DNA from: F1-120-MAGs023 sp038228615 | Lineage (GTDB): Bacteria > Actinomycetota > Acidimicrobiia > IMCC26256 > PALSA-610 | Direction of reading: 5' to 3' | DNA: 12,471 nucleotides | Assembly (NCBI GenBank): GCA_038228615.1 | Contig: JBBRPC010000100.1 | Coordinates: forward strand, 1 to 12,471 | Shown here: positions 1-6,659 of the stretch, piece after piece | Position numbering within the stretch: position 1 is the first letter of the stretch | Layout of the letters: each line of letters opens with the position of its first letter | Translations under genes and position numbers: made by a program | The notes under the pieces: model-generated | Databases searched by the model: none | What the model was told of the DNA's origin: nothing | Seen by the model: the letters and a program-made list of their open reading frames with translations, nothing else

Positions 1-72
1 GACCCCGCCGCGCAGCATCTCGGCGAGGCCCCGTTTCACACGGGCGGTTCCGGTTGTACGCGGTTCGGACAT
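1..72 (-). CDS. pdxS: PdxS, PLP synthase lyase subunit (N-terminal fragment)
   Basis: The first 24 codons of a gene that runs off the left edge. The start ATG (complement of 70-72) opens a peptide containing TGTARVKRGLAEMLRGGV, which matches the highly conserved N-terminus of PdxS (SNZ family). PdxS is the subunit that condenses ribose 5-phosphate, glyceraldehyde 3-phosphate and ammonia into pyridoxal 5'-phosphate, with PdxT supplying the ammonia. The gene starts 23 nt after the stop of the DUF3048 lipoprotein gene, so it is probably the next gene of the same transcript. The ribosome binding site is weak (TGAGG a few bases ahead of the ATG). The catalytic lysines lie outside the window. Confidence 0.85.
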   Translation of the reverse strand, partial: MSEPRTTGTARVKRGLAEMLRGGV

Positions 73-95
73 GACCTCATGCTACCGGCGAGGTC

Positions 96-1118
96 TCAGG
101 AGATCGCCACCGAATAACTCGTGTCGGGAAGCTCAACCCAGGTGTTGCCTGGAGCGAGATGCACCACGCCGCCCTGAGCGTCGACGAGTTCGCCGGGCGC
201 GTCGGGAAGGGTCCGCCGCCAGGTACACAACATGACCCGACCTCTCGACAGCACCCAAGCCTTGCCGCTCCCCGTGAGGTCGGCTTCGGCCCCGATGACA
301 CCCGCGCCGCCTTGGTAATGCACCGCCTCAATCACCACGTTGGTCGCTTGGAGCCGGGCGCCAGACGCGACAACATCGTTATGTCCGAAGATCGAGCGTT
401 GCCAGCTGCGGGTGGTCGCGTCCCAACGCCACGTCACCGCGTAGCCACTGTGAAAGCCGACGACCACACTCGAAGCCGCGACCGCGCTCGTCGGCGTTGG
501 GCCGTAATGGAACAGCGCCGGTGGCGGGCCAATCGCGCTCGGCGCCTTCGCGAAAATATCGGGACCTCTCAGGAAGAGATTGTGTGGGGCTCTGCGTGAA
601 TGATCACGGAACATGGCATCGCGCGCGCTCGTCTCATTGATCCGTACGACAGGGGCCGTTGCGATGCTCTGCTCTGCGTACTTCGCGCCACCGGAGTACA
701 CAAAAATTCCGCGGATCGGGCGCACGATCGCTTGGTCGGTACGCCGAACGGAGCGAACCGGACCGATCACCGCTGGAATCCGCGACTGGAAGATCGCCGC
801 GAGTCGCGTATACGCGCCCTCCACGACCTCCTCGTAGATCACGTCGGCGAATTCGATTCCGTATTGCGGACGTGCCGCCGGCGTATTTTCGATCTTCACG
901 GTGACGGCCGGACGCTTCGCGGCCGCGGCATCGCCGCGCAACCCGGTCAACGGGGCGATCGGTCCGGTCGCAGCGGTCGGTCGTTGGGGATGCTTCGCCG
1001 TCGTGGACGTAGGTGCACGATCCGTCGAAGCCGTCGCATGCTTCTTCGAATCACTTGAACACGCGGTGCCAATGACAGCGCACAACGCCACGATGATTCC
1101 GAGTTGTCGACCTCGCAC
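96..1118 (-). CDS. DUF3048 (YerB-like) lipoprotein
   Basis: A 340-residue secreted protein with a GTG start, chosen because GAGGAG (complement of 1126-1131) sits 7 nt upstream. A short hydrophobic signal ends in a lipobox-like IGTAC with Cys20 as the probable lipidated residue; glycine at -3 is not canonical. A Ser/Thr/Ala/Pro-rich linker follows to about residue 55. The body has the hallmarks of DUF3048: PLTGL, VTVKIENTPAARPQYGI, ADVIYEEVVEGAYTRLAAIF, GPVRSVRRTD, RRAPHNLF, then a C-terminal half with VTWRWD and a closing GNTWVELPDTS. The molecular role of the family is unknown. It follows htpX by 29 nt and precedes pdxS by 23 nt. Family assignment is firm; function is not known. Confidence 0.88.
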   Translation of the reverse strand: MRGRQLGIIVALCAVIGTACSSDSKKHATASTDRAPTSTTAKHPQRPTAATGPIAPLTGLRGDAAAAKRPAVTVKIENTPAARPQYGIEFADVIYEEVVEGAYTRLAAIFQSRIPAVIGPVRSVRRTDQAIVRPIRGIFVYSGGAKYAEQSIATAPVVRINETSARDAMFRDHSRRAPHNLFLRGPDIFAKAPSAIGPPPALFHYGPTPTSAVAASSVVVGFHSGYAVTWRWDATTRSWQRSIFGHNDVVASGARLQATNVVIEAVHYQGGAGVIGAEADLTGSGKAWVLSRGRVMLCTWRRTLPDAPGELVDAQGGVVHLAPGNTWVELPDTSYSVAIS

Positions 1119-1147
1119 GATGCTGCTCCTCGGGTTGCCCGAAATTC

Positions 1148-2056
1148 TCAGAGTTCACGCAGTCGAGCGATGCGGTCATCGAGGGGAGGATGCGTCGCGA
1201 ACAAGTTGTCGAATTTGCGCTGTTTGCGCGGGTCCCCATCGAGCGGACCTTCGATCCACAAATGCGCGGTGGCTTTTGAAGCGCTGTGCACCACCGTGGT
1301 GTCGGCTTTGAGTTTCTCGAGCGCTGAGATCAAGCCGGGCGGATATCGCGTGATCATCACACCACTCGCGTCGGCGAGGTACTCGCGTTGACGGCTAATC
1401 GCGAGCTGCATGAGCCGAGCAATGATCGGAGCAAAGATGACGAGAAGAAACCCAAAAATAGCCAGGAAAATCCCGATCGGGTTGTTGTCGTTACTGTCGT
1501 TGCGGTCACGGCCCATCCCGCCCCAAAAAGACCACCGGAGAAACAGGTCACTCATGAGAGCGATCATTCCTACCATCGTGACCGCCAGGGTCATCACCAA
1601 GATGTCGTAGTTCTTGATGTGGCTCAGCTCGTGCGCGAGCACGCCTTCAAGCTCGACGCGATTCATCTTTTCGAGCAGTCCGGTTGTGACGGCCACAGCT
1701 GCATGTTTCGGATCGCGCCCGGTCGCGAATGCGTTCGGCGCTTCGTCATCGATGACAAAAAGGCGCGGCTTGGGAATTCCAGCACCAATGCACAAACCTT
1801 CGACGACGTTATGAAGACGCCGAAAGTCTTGTTCGCTCGCCGGCTTCGCGCGGCTCATCGCAAGGGCAATCGAATCTGACTTGAAGTACGAAAAGAGTGA
1901 AGAGGAGATCGCGAAGATCGCGGCGATGATCACACCGATCGTTCCGAACCGCGCGAGATACGTAATCACCGCGGCGACCGCGAAGACAACCACGGCGAAC
2001 GCCGCGATCATCACGACACTTTTTCGTTTGTTCTGCGTAATCGCGTCGTATATCAA
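1148..2056 (-). CDS. htpX: HtpX-type membrane zinc metalloprotease (M48)
   Basis: A 302-residue protein of the M48B family, which degrades misfolded or damaged membrane proteins with its active site on the cytoplasmic face. Two N-terminal hydrophobic segments (about 14-35 and 38-57) are followed by the catalytic HELSH (residues 142-146, matching HEXXH) and the downstream glutamate ligand E225 in REYLADA. Two more hydrophobic segments lie at about 151-175 and 194-220. The start is TTG (complement of 2054-2056), three bases after the lemA stop; it gives the expected family N-terminus (MIYDAITQNKRKS). No strong Shine-Dalgarno is visible, so translation is probably coupled to lemA. The lemA-htpX pairing is common in bacteria. 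Length is normal. Confidence 0.93.
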   Translation of the reverse strand: MIYDAITQNKRKSVVMIAAFAVVVFAVAAVITYLARFGTIGVIIAAIFAISSSLFSYFKSDSIALAMSRAKPASEQDFRRLHNVVEGLCIGAGIPKPRLFVIDDEAPNAFATGRDPKHAAVAVTTGLLEKMNRVELEGVLAHELSHIKNYDILVMTLAVTMVGMIALMSDLFLRWSFWGGMGRDRNDSNDNNPIGIFLAIFGFLLVIFAPIIARLMQLAISRQREYLADASGVMITRYPPGLISALEKLKADTTVVHSASKATAHLWIEGPLDGDPRKQRKFDNLFATHPPLDDRIARLREL

Positions 2057-2059
2057 GAC

Positions 2060-2614
2060 TCAGAATTGCACTTTCGGGACTTCGCGGTCTTCGGGCGTTT
2101 CCGTCTCGAAGAATTCACGGGCGGTGAAGTTGAACATGCCCGCGATGATGTTGGACGGGATCGTACCGATCTTGTTGTTGTAGCCGAGGACCGAGTCGTT
2201 GTAGAACTGGCGGGAGTACGAGACCTTGTCTTCGGTCGCGGTGAGCTCCTCTTGGAATTCCAAGAAGTTGGTGTTGGCCTTCAGGTCGGGATACGACTCC
2301 GAAAGCGCGAACAGCTTGCCCAGCGCGCCCGACAACGCGCCTTCGGCTGCGCCTTGGGCCTGCACACCATTCGCCGACACAGCCGCGTTGCGGGCTTTCA
2401 CCACATTTTCGAGCGTCTCGGCCTCGTGCTTCGCGTACCCCTTCACAGTCTCGATGAGGTTCGGAATGAGATCGTGACGGCGCTTCAGCTGCACATCGAT
2501 CTGAGACCAGGCGTTGTCGACCCGGTTTCTGAGTTTCACCAATCCGTTGTATTGCATGACAAAGATCAGTACGAATACAAGGATCACAACCAAAATGATG
2601 ATCACAGGGACCAT
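2060..2614 (-). CDS. lemA: LemA family membrane-anchored protein
   Basis: A 184-residue protein with one N-terminal transmembrane helix (about residues 2-20) and a predominantly helical extracytoplasmic or peripheral domain. Family signatures are RRHDLIPNLIETVKGYAKHE (45-64), SESYPDLKANTNFLEFQEEL (105-124), YSRQFYNDSVLGYN (133-146) and the FFE near the C-terminus. The exact biochemical role of LemA is not established; its frequent partner is HtpX, which is the next gene here. A longer reading from TTG at 2620 is possible, but GGAG (complement of 2623-2626) is 8 nt from the ATG at 2614 and only 2 nt from the TTG, so ATG 2614 was chosen. It is the first gene of a likely lemA-htpX-DUF3048-pdxS unit. 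Confidence 0.93.
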   Translation of the reverse strand: MVPVIIILVVILVFVLIFVMQYNGLVKLRNRVDNAWSQIDVQLKRRHDLIPNLIETVKGYAKHEAETLENVVKARNAAVSANGVQAQGAAEGALSGALGKLFALSESYPDLKANTNFLEFQEELTATEDKVSYSRQFYNDSVLGYNNKIGTIPSNIIAGMFNFTAREFFETETPEDREVPKVQF

Positions 2615-2622
2615 GAACAAGA

Positions 2623-2626
2623 CTCC
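2623..2626 (-). promoter_or_regulatory. Ribosome binding site of lemA
   Basis: GGAG on the minus strand, 8 nt from ATG 2614. It decides in favour of the ATG over the TTG at 2620. Confidence 0.6.
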
Positions 2627-2630
2627 GTTC

Positions 2631-2673
2631 GCCCTCTCGGGCTTCGTTTACCAGCGGAACCCAACGTAGTTGG
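2631..2673 (-). repeat. Two small inverted repeats in the lemA leader region
   Basis: In the 143-bp gap between pimA and lemA, minus strand, two short perfect hairpins can be drawn. CCAAC-TAC-GTTGG covers 2661-2673. GCCC-GAGA-GGGC (GNRA-type tetraloop) covers 2631-2642, just upstream of the lemA ribosome binding site. Neither is followed by a T tract, so they are not textbook terminators. They may be leader RNA structure, an I-shaped terminator for the PIM operon, or chance. No convincing -35/-10 pair was found in the gap, although a promoter for lemA is expected there. Confidence 0.3.
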
Positions 2674-2757
2674 CCCCGCAACAACAGATGTGGATCGCTC
2701 CCAATACGGGTACCTAACCACAGTCGACCGCTTCGCATTCCGCAACCTGACGCGTTC

Positions 2758-3903
2758 TCAGAAACGCAGTTCGCGCCGCAATCCCTGACCCTTCGACGTC
2801 GCCCGATCGTTGCGGGTGGCAGAGATTGCCCCCTGATACAGCTCGACATAGCGAGCGGCCAAACGCGACATGGAGAAATCGTCGGCTCGCTGTGTCCCCG
2901 CGGCGACCAGACTACGGTGCAATGCTGAATCGTCGAGCAGTTTGCGCAGTGCCGTCCGCAACGCAACAGGATCATTCGGCGCCACCAGAAGCGCATCTAT
3001 GTCGTTGCGCGCAACATTTCGATACCCGTCGATGTCGGATGCAACCACGGCGGCACCGCCTGCCATCCCCTCAAGTAGCACAACACCGAACGACTCACCG
3101 CCGGTTGACGGCGCACAGAAAATTGAGCTGGCCCGTAGCCTCGCGTTGCGGTCGTCGTCTGAGACCACGCCGAGCCATTCCACGTTGGCGACATTGCGCG
3201 CCTTGAGCTCGGATGTTTGGGGACCGGTGCTTGCGACCCATAGCACCGCGTCGCGATCAATTCCCTGCCACGCATCGAGCAACACGGACAGACCTTTGCG
3301 CGGTTCGTGGCGATTGCAAAACAACACCGCCGGTCGCGCCCTCGTGGCGGCTGACGCGTCGACGTCGATAAATGGCGTTGCAGCGCGGAACCGTTCGACT
3401 TCAACGCCATTCCACAACATGGTGTATTCGCCACCGAGAGAATCCTGCGCAGTGGCACGCGCCGAGGCTGACACCGCGACGCGGGCATAAATGCGTTCCA
3501 TGTTGATCCGTACGGCGGGCATGACCCATTCCCGCCCGACATGACCAGAGATGTGATGCGTTGAAATCATCGGGCCGTGGTATCCGAGGAGGATCGTCAA
3601 CGCCGGTCCCGGAACCATCGGCTCGTGCAGGTGCACGACGTCGGGCTCGAACAAGGCCAGTGCGTCGATCGTGCGACGCGCCACTTGTGTGCCGGTGGCG
3701 ATGGGCGCAACCGACCCGTTGTTCTCCCACAACGTGCTTTCGCCGACGGTGATCACGCCCGGCACAGGCGCAGGGCCGTCACACGGCGCGGCAATTCGCG
3801 CATCGATGCCAAGCAACCGCAATTCACGAACGAGACCCAAGACTTGCGACTGCACGCCGCCGGGACGCGACAGTGAATACGGTGAAACCATGAGGACCTT
3901 CAC
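2758..3903 (-). CDS. pimA: Phosphatidyl-myo-inositol alpha-mannosyltransferase (PimA-like, GT4)
   Basis: A 381-residue GT-B glycosyltransferase of family GT4, predicted to move the first mannose from GDP-mannose onto phosphatidylinositol at the inner membrane face. Numbered from the GTG at 3903, it begins MKVLMVSPYSLSRPGGVQSQ, the PimA N-terminus. It shows VHLHEP (91-96), the active-site His117 in STHHIS, NGVEVERF (165-172), RHEPRKG (198-204) for nucleotide and phosphate contacts, and the E-x7-E motif E270/E278 in GGESFGVVLLE. An ATG at 3915 is also in frame, but GTG 3903 has GGAG 6 nt upstream, overlaps the patA stop as GTGA, and matches the family start. It is the last gene of the PIM operon. 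A different acceptor lipid is possible; context favours PimA. Confidence 0.85.
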   Translation of the reverse strand: MKVLMVSPYSLSRPGGVQSQVLGLVRELRLLGIDARIAAPCDGPAPVPGVITVGESTLWENNGSVAPIATGTQVARRTIDALALFEPDVVHLHEPMVPGPALTILLGYHGPMISTHHISGHVGREWVMPAVRINMERIYARVAVSASARATAQDSLGGEYTMLWNGVEVERFRAATPFIDVDASAATRARPAVLFCNRHEPRKGLSVLLDAWQGIDRDAVLWVASTGPQTSELKARNVANVEWLGVVSDDDRNARLRASSIFCAPSTGGESFGVVLLEGMAGGAAVVASDIDGYRNVARNDIDALLVAPNDPVALRTALRKLLDDSALHRSLVAAGTQRADDFSMSRLAARYVELYQGAISATRNDRATSKGQGLRRELRF

Positions 3904-4826
3904 GGCGTGCTCCATGGCGTTGGCCGATGTCGGAGATGACGATCACTCGGCCAATTCGGCTGCATGAGATGCCATTGTTGTGGTGCCGCTCCGATCAACG
4001 TCTCAAATGCGTGCGCGAGATCCTGAGTAATGCGCGCGACGTCGTCGCGCAGCTTCCCGCGACGCCCCATATCGAGGCCAGGCAGTACGACCGCTCGATG
4101 GAAACGGCCCTTGCCGAAATACGCAGCCACCGGCAAGATGACCGAACCTGTGCGCAGCGCCAATGTTGCCGGGCCGGCGGGAAGCGTCGTGCGCTCACCG
4201 AAGAATTCGACCTCGACACCTTCGCCAGAAAGATCACGATCGCTCACCAGACACACAATGCGGTTGTCGCGCAACGCTTGGATACAGCGCGAAGCCGTGT
4301 CGGCACCGGCCGCCACAACCTCCATTCCCATGGCCGATCGCAATTCCACAAACCAAGCGAACAGTTCCGGCGGGTCCAGCGCCTCCACCACGACAAGCAG
4401 CCGCTGTTGTTTCACAGCGCTCATCCAAGCGCCCGCAAATTCCCAGCCACCGAGGTGTGGCAATGCGAAGATCACGCCCTTGCCACGAGCGAGCGCTGCC
4501 TCGACGTGTTCGTAGCCGTCAACGACAAGATTCGCGGCGATGTCGTCGGTGGCAGTTTGTGGAAGGCGAAACATCTCGACCCAATAACGGGCATAGGAAT
4601 CGAACGCCTCGCTCACGGATCGCTCCAGCGCGACGCCACGCAGCGCACCCCCACTCGCCCGCTGCAAATGTCGAGCCGACATTCGGCGACGTTGCGGCAT
4701 TGCGTAACTCAACATGCGTCCGATGCCGCGCGCCGTCGGGCCGCTCAGTTGCGAGGGCAGCGCGTTGGCCGCGACCGACCCTGCGCGGTAGGCCCAGTAG
4801 ATCGCGCTGTCGCGTGCGTCGGTCAC
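3900..4826 (-). CDS. patA: PIM acyltransferase (PatA-like lysophospholipid acyltransferase family)
   Basis: A 308-residue member of the HtrB/LpxL-like acyltransferase superfamily. The catalytic HX4E motif is H124/E129 in ALPHLGGWEF, the form found in mycobacterial PatA, which transfers an acyl chain to the mannose of PIM at the membrane. Further conserved blocks are the RDLSGEGVEVEFFG region (about 197-210) and LPAGPATLALRTG (214-226). No clear transmembrane helix is seen, as expected for a membrane-associated enzyme. GTG is the only plausible start: an in-frame stop lies 12 nt upstream, and GGAG sits 4 nt ahead. The gene is flanked by PI-phosphate synthase upstream and pimA downstream (overlap GTGA), the same order as in Mycobacterium. 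Confidence 0.88.
   Translation of the reverse strand: MTDARDSAIYWAYRAGSVAANALPSQLSGPTARGIGRMLSYAMPQRRRMSARHLQRASGGALRGVALERSVSEAFDSYARYWVEMFRLPQTATDDIAANLVVDGYEHVEAALARGKGVIFALPHLGGWEFAGAWMSAVKQQRLLVVVEALDPPELFAWFVELRSAMGMEVVAAGADTASRCIQALRDNRIVCLVSDRDLSGEGVEVEFFGERTTLPAGPATLALRTGSVILPVAAYFGKGRFHRAVVLPGLDMGRRGKLRDDVARITQDLAHAFETLIGAAPQQWHLMQPNWPSDRHLRHRPTPWSTP
3910..3913 (-). promoter_or_regulatory. Ribosome binding site of pimA
   Basis: GGAG inside the last codons of patA, 6 nt from the GTG at 3903. It supports that GTG rather than the in-frame ATG at 3915. Confidence 0.6.
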
Positions 4827-4834
4827 AAGGCTCC

Positions 4835-4861
4835 GACATTAAGTGGACTCGACACTAAGTG
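4835..4861. repeat. Short direct repeat between pgsA and patA
   Basis: GACATTAAGTG (4835-4845) and GACACTAAGTG (4851-4861) match at 10 of 11 positions with a 16-nt period. They lie in the 44-nt gap between the pgsA stop and the patA start. They look like a small tandem duplication or two half-sites; no function is claimed. Confidence 0.35.
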
Positions 4862-4870
4862 CACAAGCGA

Positions 4871-5611
4871 CTACGGACGAATGCGTCGCGTCGGATGAAG
4901 TCGACGCGCTCCTTCGGTTCGAGCCGTTCGCGTTTCAAACCAGGTACGCAGTCGTGGCGTAGCCGGGCCCGTTGGCGCGCTTGGGCGCCGCTGAGTCGAC
5001 CGGGGTAAACGCCGACGGGAACGTTCCACCGCGGCGGGACGGTCGGCTTGTCTCCAAACCCGCACAAAACGTTGCGCGGCGGTAAAGAGCGTGAGCCCCA
5101 ACATGAGCCACAGGACCGGAACCAAGATATTGAAGGCCATACCCACGCCGAGCAGCACATAACGCTCGGCGCGTTCCATGAGCCCGCCCTTGGCTGTGAG
5201 ACCAAGCCCTTCGGCCTTCGAACGCTCATACGAAATCAACATCGACAGCGCCGCGACTGCCATGGCCAGGACGGGAAGGTGCGCGTTCTGGCGGCCGAAG
5301 TACCAGGCAACACCACCGAGCACCGTGGCATCCGAGACCCGGTCCATGACAGAATCGAAGAACGAACCGCGTACGCCCGTTCGACCAGAACTCCGTGCCA
5401 TGTTGCCGTCGAGTAAATCGCCAAGTCCCGAAAGCGCTATTCCTACAGCTCCCCAGACGACGTGGCCGCTGGCGACTGCAACTGCTGTCGCGGCGGCGAA
5501 GACGACACCCAGAATCGTGAGCGCGTCTGGTGTAATCCCAAGCCGGCTGAGTCCGCGACCCATTGGGCCGAGTCCCCGCTCAACACCAGCGCGCAGCTGT
5601 TTGTCGAGCAT
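4871..5611 (-). CDS. pgsA: Phosphatidylinositol-phosphate synthase (CDP-alcohol phosphatidyltransferase)
   Basis: A 246-residue integral membrane enzyme predicted to join CDP-diacylglycerol and inositol 1-phosphate into PI-phosphate, the first step toward PI and PIMs. The CDP-alcohol phosphatidyltransferase motif is complete: D65-x2-D68-G69-x2-A72-R73-x8-G82-x3-D86-x3-D90. ISYERSKAEGLG (126-137) and GGLMERAER (142-150) match the actinobacterial PIP synthase type rather than PG-phosphate synthase. Hydrophobic segments at about 31-64, 93-128 and 150-178 form the helix bundle. The start is ATG 5611 with AAGGAG 4 nt upstream; a longer frame to 5686 adds 25 residues unlike the family. The last 60 residues are an Arg-rich tail (17 Arg) that may derive from a repeat (see findings). 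Confidence 0.88.
   Translation of the reverse strand: MLDKQLRAGVERGLGPMGRGLSRLGITPDALTILGVVFAAATAVAVASGHVVWGAVGIALSGLGDLLDGNMARSSGRTGVRGSFFDSVMDRVSDATVLGGVAWYFGRQNAHLPVLAMAVAALSMLISYERSKAEGLGLTAKGGLMERAERYVLLGVGMAFNILVPVLWLMLGLTLFTAAQRFVRVWRQADRPAAVERSRRRLPRSTQRRPSAPTGPATPRLRTWFETRTARTEGARRLHPTRRIRP
4883..4901. repeat. Possible remnant of the 10.4-10.6 kb repeat inside the pgsA 3' end
   Basis: Nineteen bases match 10514-10532 of the tandem repeat at 17 positions, in the same orientation and in the same reading frame relative to the minus-strand translation (ARRLHPTRR here, LLRPARRV in the repeat). The match is short, so chance cannot be excluded. Confidence 0.35.
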
Positions 5612-5615
5612 GTGT

Positions 5616-5621
5616 CTCCTT
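5616..5621 (-). promoter_or_regulatory. Ribosome binding site of pgsA
   Basis: AAGGAG on the minus strand, 4 nt from ATG 5611. It fixes the start of PIP synthase and argues against the longer frame from 5686. Confidence 0.65.
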
Positions 5622-5693
5622 GACGTGAACCCGGAATACAGGCCCGGGGTGTAGACCGCATTGCTCGCGTCCGCAAGCAGGACCATAACCGTA

Positions 5694-5707
5694 GCACGCG
5701 AGCGTGC
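5694..5707 (-). terminator. Hairpin between mscL and pgsA, possible terminator
   Basis: Minus strand GCACGC-TC-GCGTGC is a self-complementary 14-mer in the 129-bp gap after mscL. No T run follows, so only a weak, actinobacterial-type terminator or a stray palindrome can be proposed. If it terminates, pgsA needs its own promoter; none was recognised with confidence between it and 5611. Confidence 0.25.
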
Positions 5708-5740
5708 CCGTGGTCCCCACCCGTGCGACCGACAGGCCGA

Positions 5741-6109
5741 CTAGGACCTGGCCCGGAGCGAATCGCGGATCTCGGTGAGCAACTTGATTTCGTCGCTCGG
5801 TTCCTCTGCTGGCTTGTTCTTTTGAAAGTTGTCGTACGCCTTGACCATCGCGAAGAGCACAAGGCCCACAATGACGAGGTTGAAGACGTCGGTAATAAAC
5901 GCGCCATATGTAACTCGGCCATCACCGATCTTGAGCACGTTATCGAAGCTCGGATGTCCCACAATGGCGCCAATAATCGGACTGATGATGTTGTCCATGA
6001 ATGATTTGACGACCAACGCAATGGCCCCACCCATGATGAACGCCACTGCGAGCATGAGCACGTTTCCGGTCATGATGAAGGCTTTGAACTCTTCAAAAAA
6101 TTTCTTCAT
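5741..6109 (-). CDS. mscL: Large-conductance mechanosensitive channel MscL
   Basis: A 122-residue channel protein that opens under membrane tension to release solutes on hypo-osmotic shock. It begins MKKFFEEFKAFIMTGNVLML, the amphipathic N-terminal helix leading into the pore-lining TM1 (about 16-45, with the small-residue run AFIMGGAIALVV). A periplasmic loop contains YGAFITDVFNLVI leading into TM2 (about 69-92), and the C-terminal cytoplasmic helix ends LLTEIRDSLR (110-119). All features and the length fit MscL. A longer frame to 6313 was rejected: GAGGG (complement of 6118-6122) is 8 nt upstream of ATG 6109 and the extension has no family likeness. It sits between an unknown membrane protein and pgsA, an unusual place for mscL. 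Confidence 0.95.
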   Translation of the reverse strand: MKKFFEEFKAFIMTGNVLMLAVAFIMGGAIALVVKSFMDNIISPIIGAIVGHPSFDNVLKIGDGRVTYGAFITDVFNLVIVGLVLFAMVKAYDNFQKNKPAEEPSDEIKLLTEIRDSLRARS

Positions 6110-6144
6110 TTGTAACGCCCTCGCTTGAGACAACTGGAGTTCGC

Positions 6145-6173
6145 ACACTACGAAAAGATCGCGACGTTGTCGA
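6145..6173 (-). promoter_or_regulatory. Candidate promoter of mscL
   Basis: Minus strand TCGACA (6168-6173), 17-bp spacer, TAGTGT (6145-6150). The -35 matches five of six consensus bases; the -10 keeps only TA...T. A start near 6138 would give a leader of about 30 nt containing the mscL ribosome binding site. It would let mscL respond separately from the genes upstream. Confidence 0.35.
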
Positions 6174-6659
6174 CTACTTCGTTTGGGTGATGTCGAACTT
6201 CGACCAATCTTCGGGGTTTGGTTCGTTCGTGCTGAACACCACGTGTCCATCGACCGCATCGAGTTCCACGATGCCGCGTTCCCTCGGGGGGTCTTCACTC
6301 GAATACAACACAACCCGCCACATCGGTTTGCTGCGCAATCCGCTCCATGTCACCTGTGCCGACGCGTGGCCCGGCGCGAAGCCGACCGACTTACTTGCGA
6401 CGGCGAGCGCTTGGGTCTGATCGATGTTGAGCGGGTACGCACAGGCGAATTGGTACAGCGCGATCACAACGATGCAAGCGCCCCCGACGACCAGACCACG
6501 GTTGGACGCATCTGCCCCGCTTGCGAAACACAACGCCGCAACGCCCAGATAGAGCCAACCCGCGATGCGACGCTTGGCGACATCGGGGAACTGATACGGG
6601 CCGAGCGTCGCGGCATTGAGATCGAGGTCGTCTGGCAGCGTGTCGCCGGCGTCATTCAT
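6174..6659 (-). CDS. Conserved-looking two-helix membrane protein of unknown function
   Basis: A 161-residue protein I cannot name. An acidic N-terminus (1-30) is followed by two hydrophobic segments, about 32-47 (IAGWLYLGVAALCFAS) and 55-74 (RGLVVGGACIVVIALYQFAC). A soluble domain (77-161) contains ALAVASKSVGF, MWRVVLYSSEDPP and RGIVELDAVDGHVV. That layout (a helix of Ala/Val residues, a strand with WRVVLYS, a strand with V-x-LDAVDG) recalls PepSY-like domains, which is an inference only. ATG 6659 overlaps the stop of the HIT gene as ATGA, fixing the start and implying translational coupling. A longer frame to 6863 lies over the HIT gene and was rejected. It is an insertion relative to the mycobacterial order thrS-HIT-pgsA. 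Confidence 0.8.
   Translation of the reverse strand: MNDAGDTLPDDLDLNAATLGPYQFPDVAKRRIAGWLYLGVAALCFASGADASNRGLVVGGACIVVIALYQFACAYPLNIDQTQALAVASKSVGFAPGHASAQVTWSGLRSKPMWRVVLYSSEDPPRERGIVELDAVDGHVVFSTNEPNPEDWSKFDITQTK

Noticed and set aside
2066..2788. A 240-codon plus-strand frame opposite lemA
   Set aside because: Shadow of lemA; no family resemblance, and lemA matches its family along its whole length.
3927..4898. A 323-codon plus-strand frame opposite patA
   Set aside because: Composition is Arg/His-rich without domains, and the minus-strand frame carries the HX4E acyltransferase motif.
5612..5686. N-terminal extension of PIP synthase to an upstream start
   Set aside because: AAGGAG stands right before ATG 5611 and the extra 25 residues are unlike the family.
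6110..6313. N-terminal extension of MscL
   Set aside because: It lies in another frame of the unknown membrane gene; MscL begins with its usual amphipathic helix at 6109, which has a ribosome binding site.
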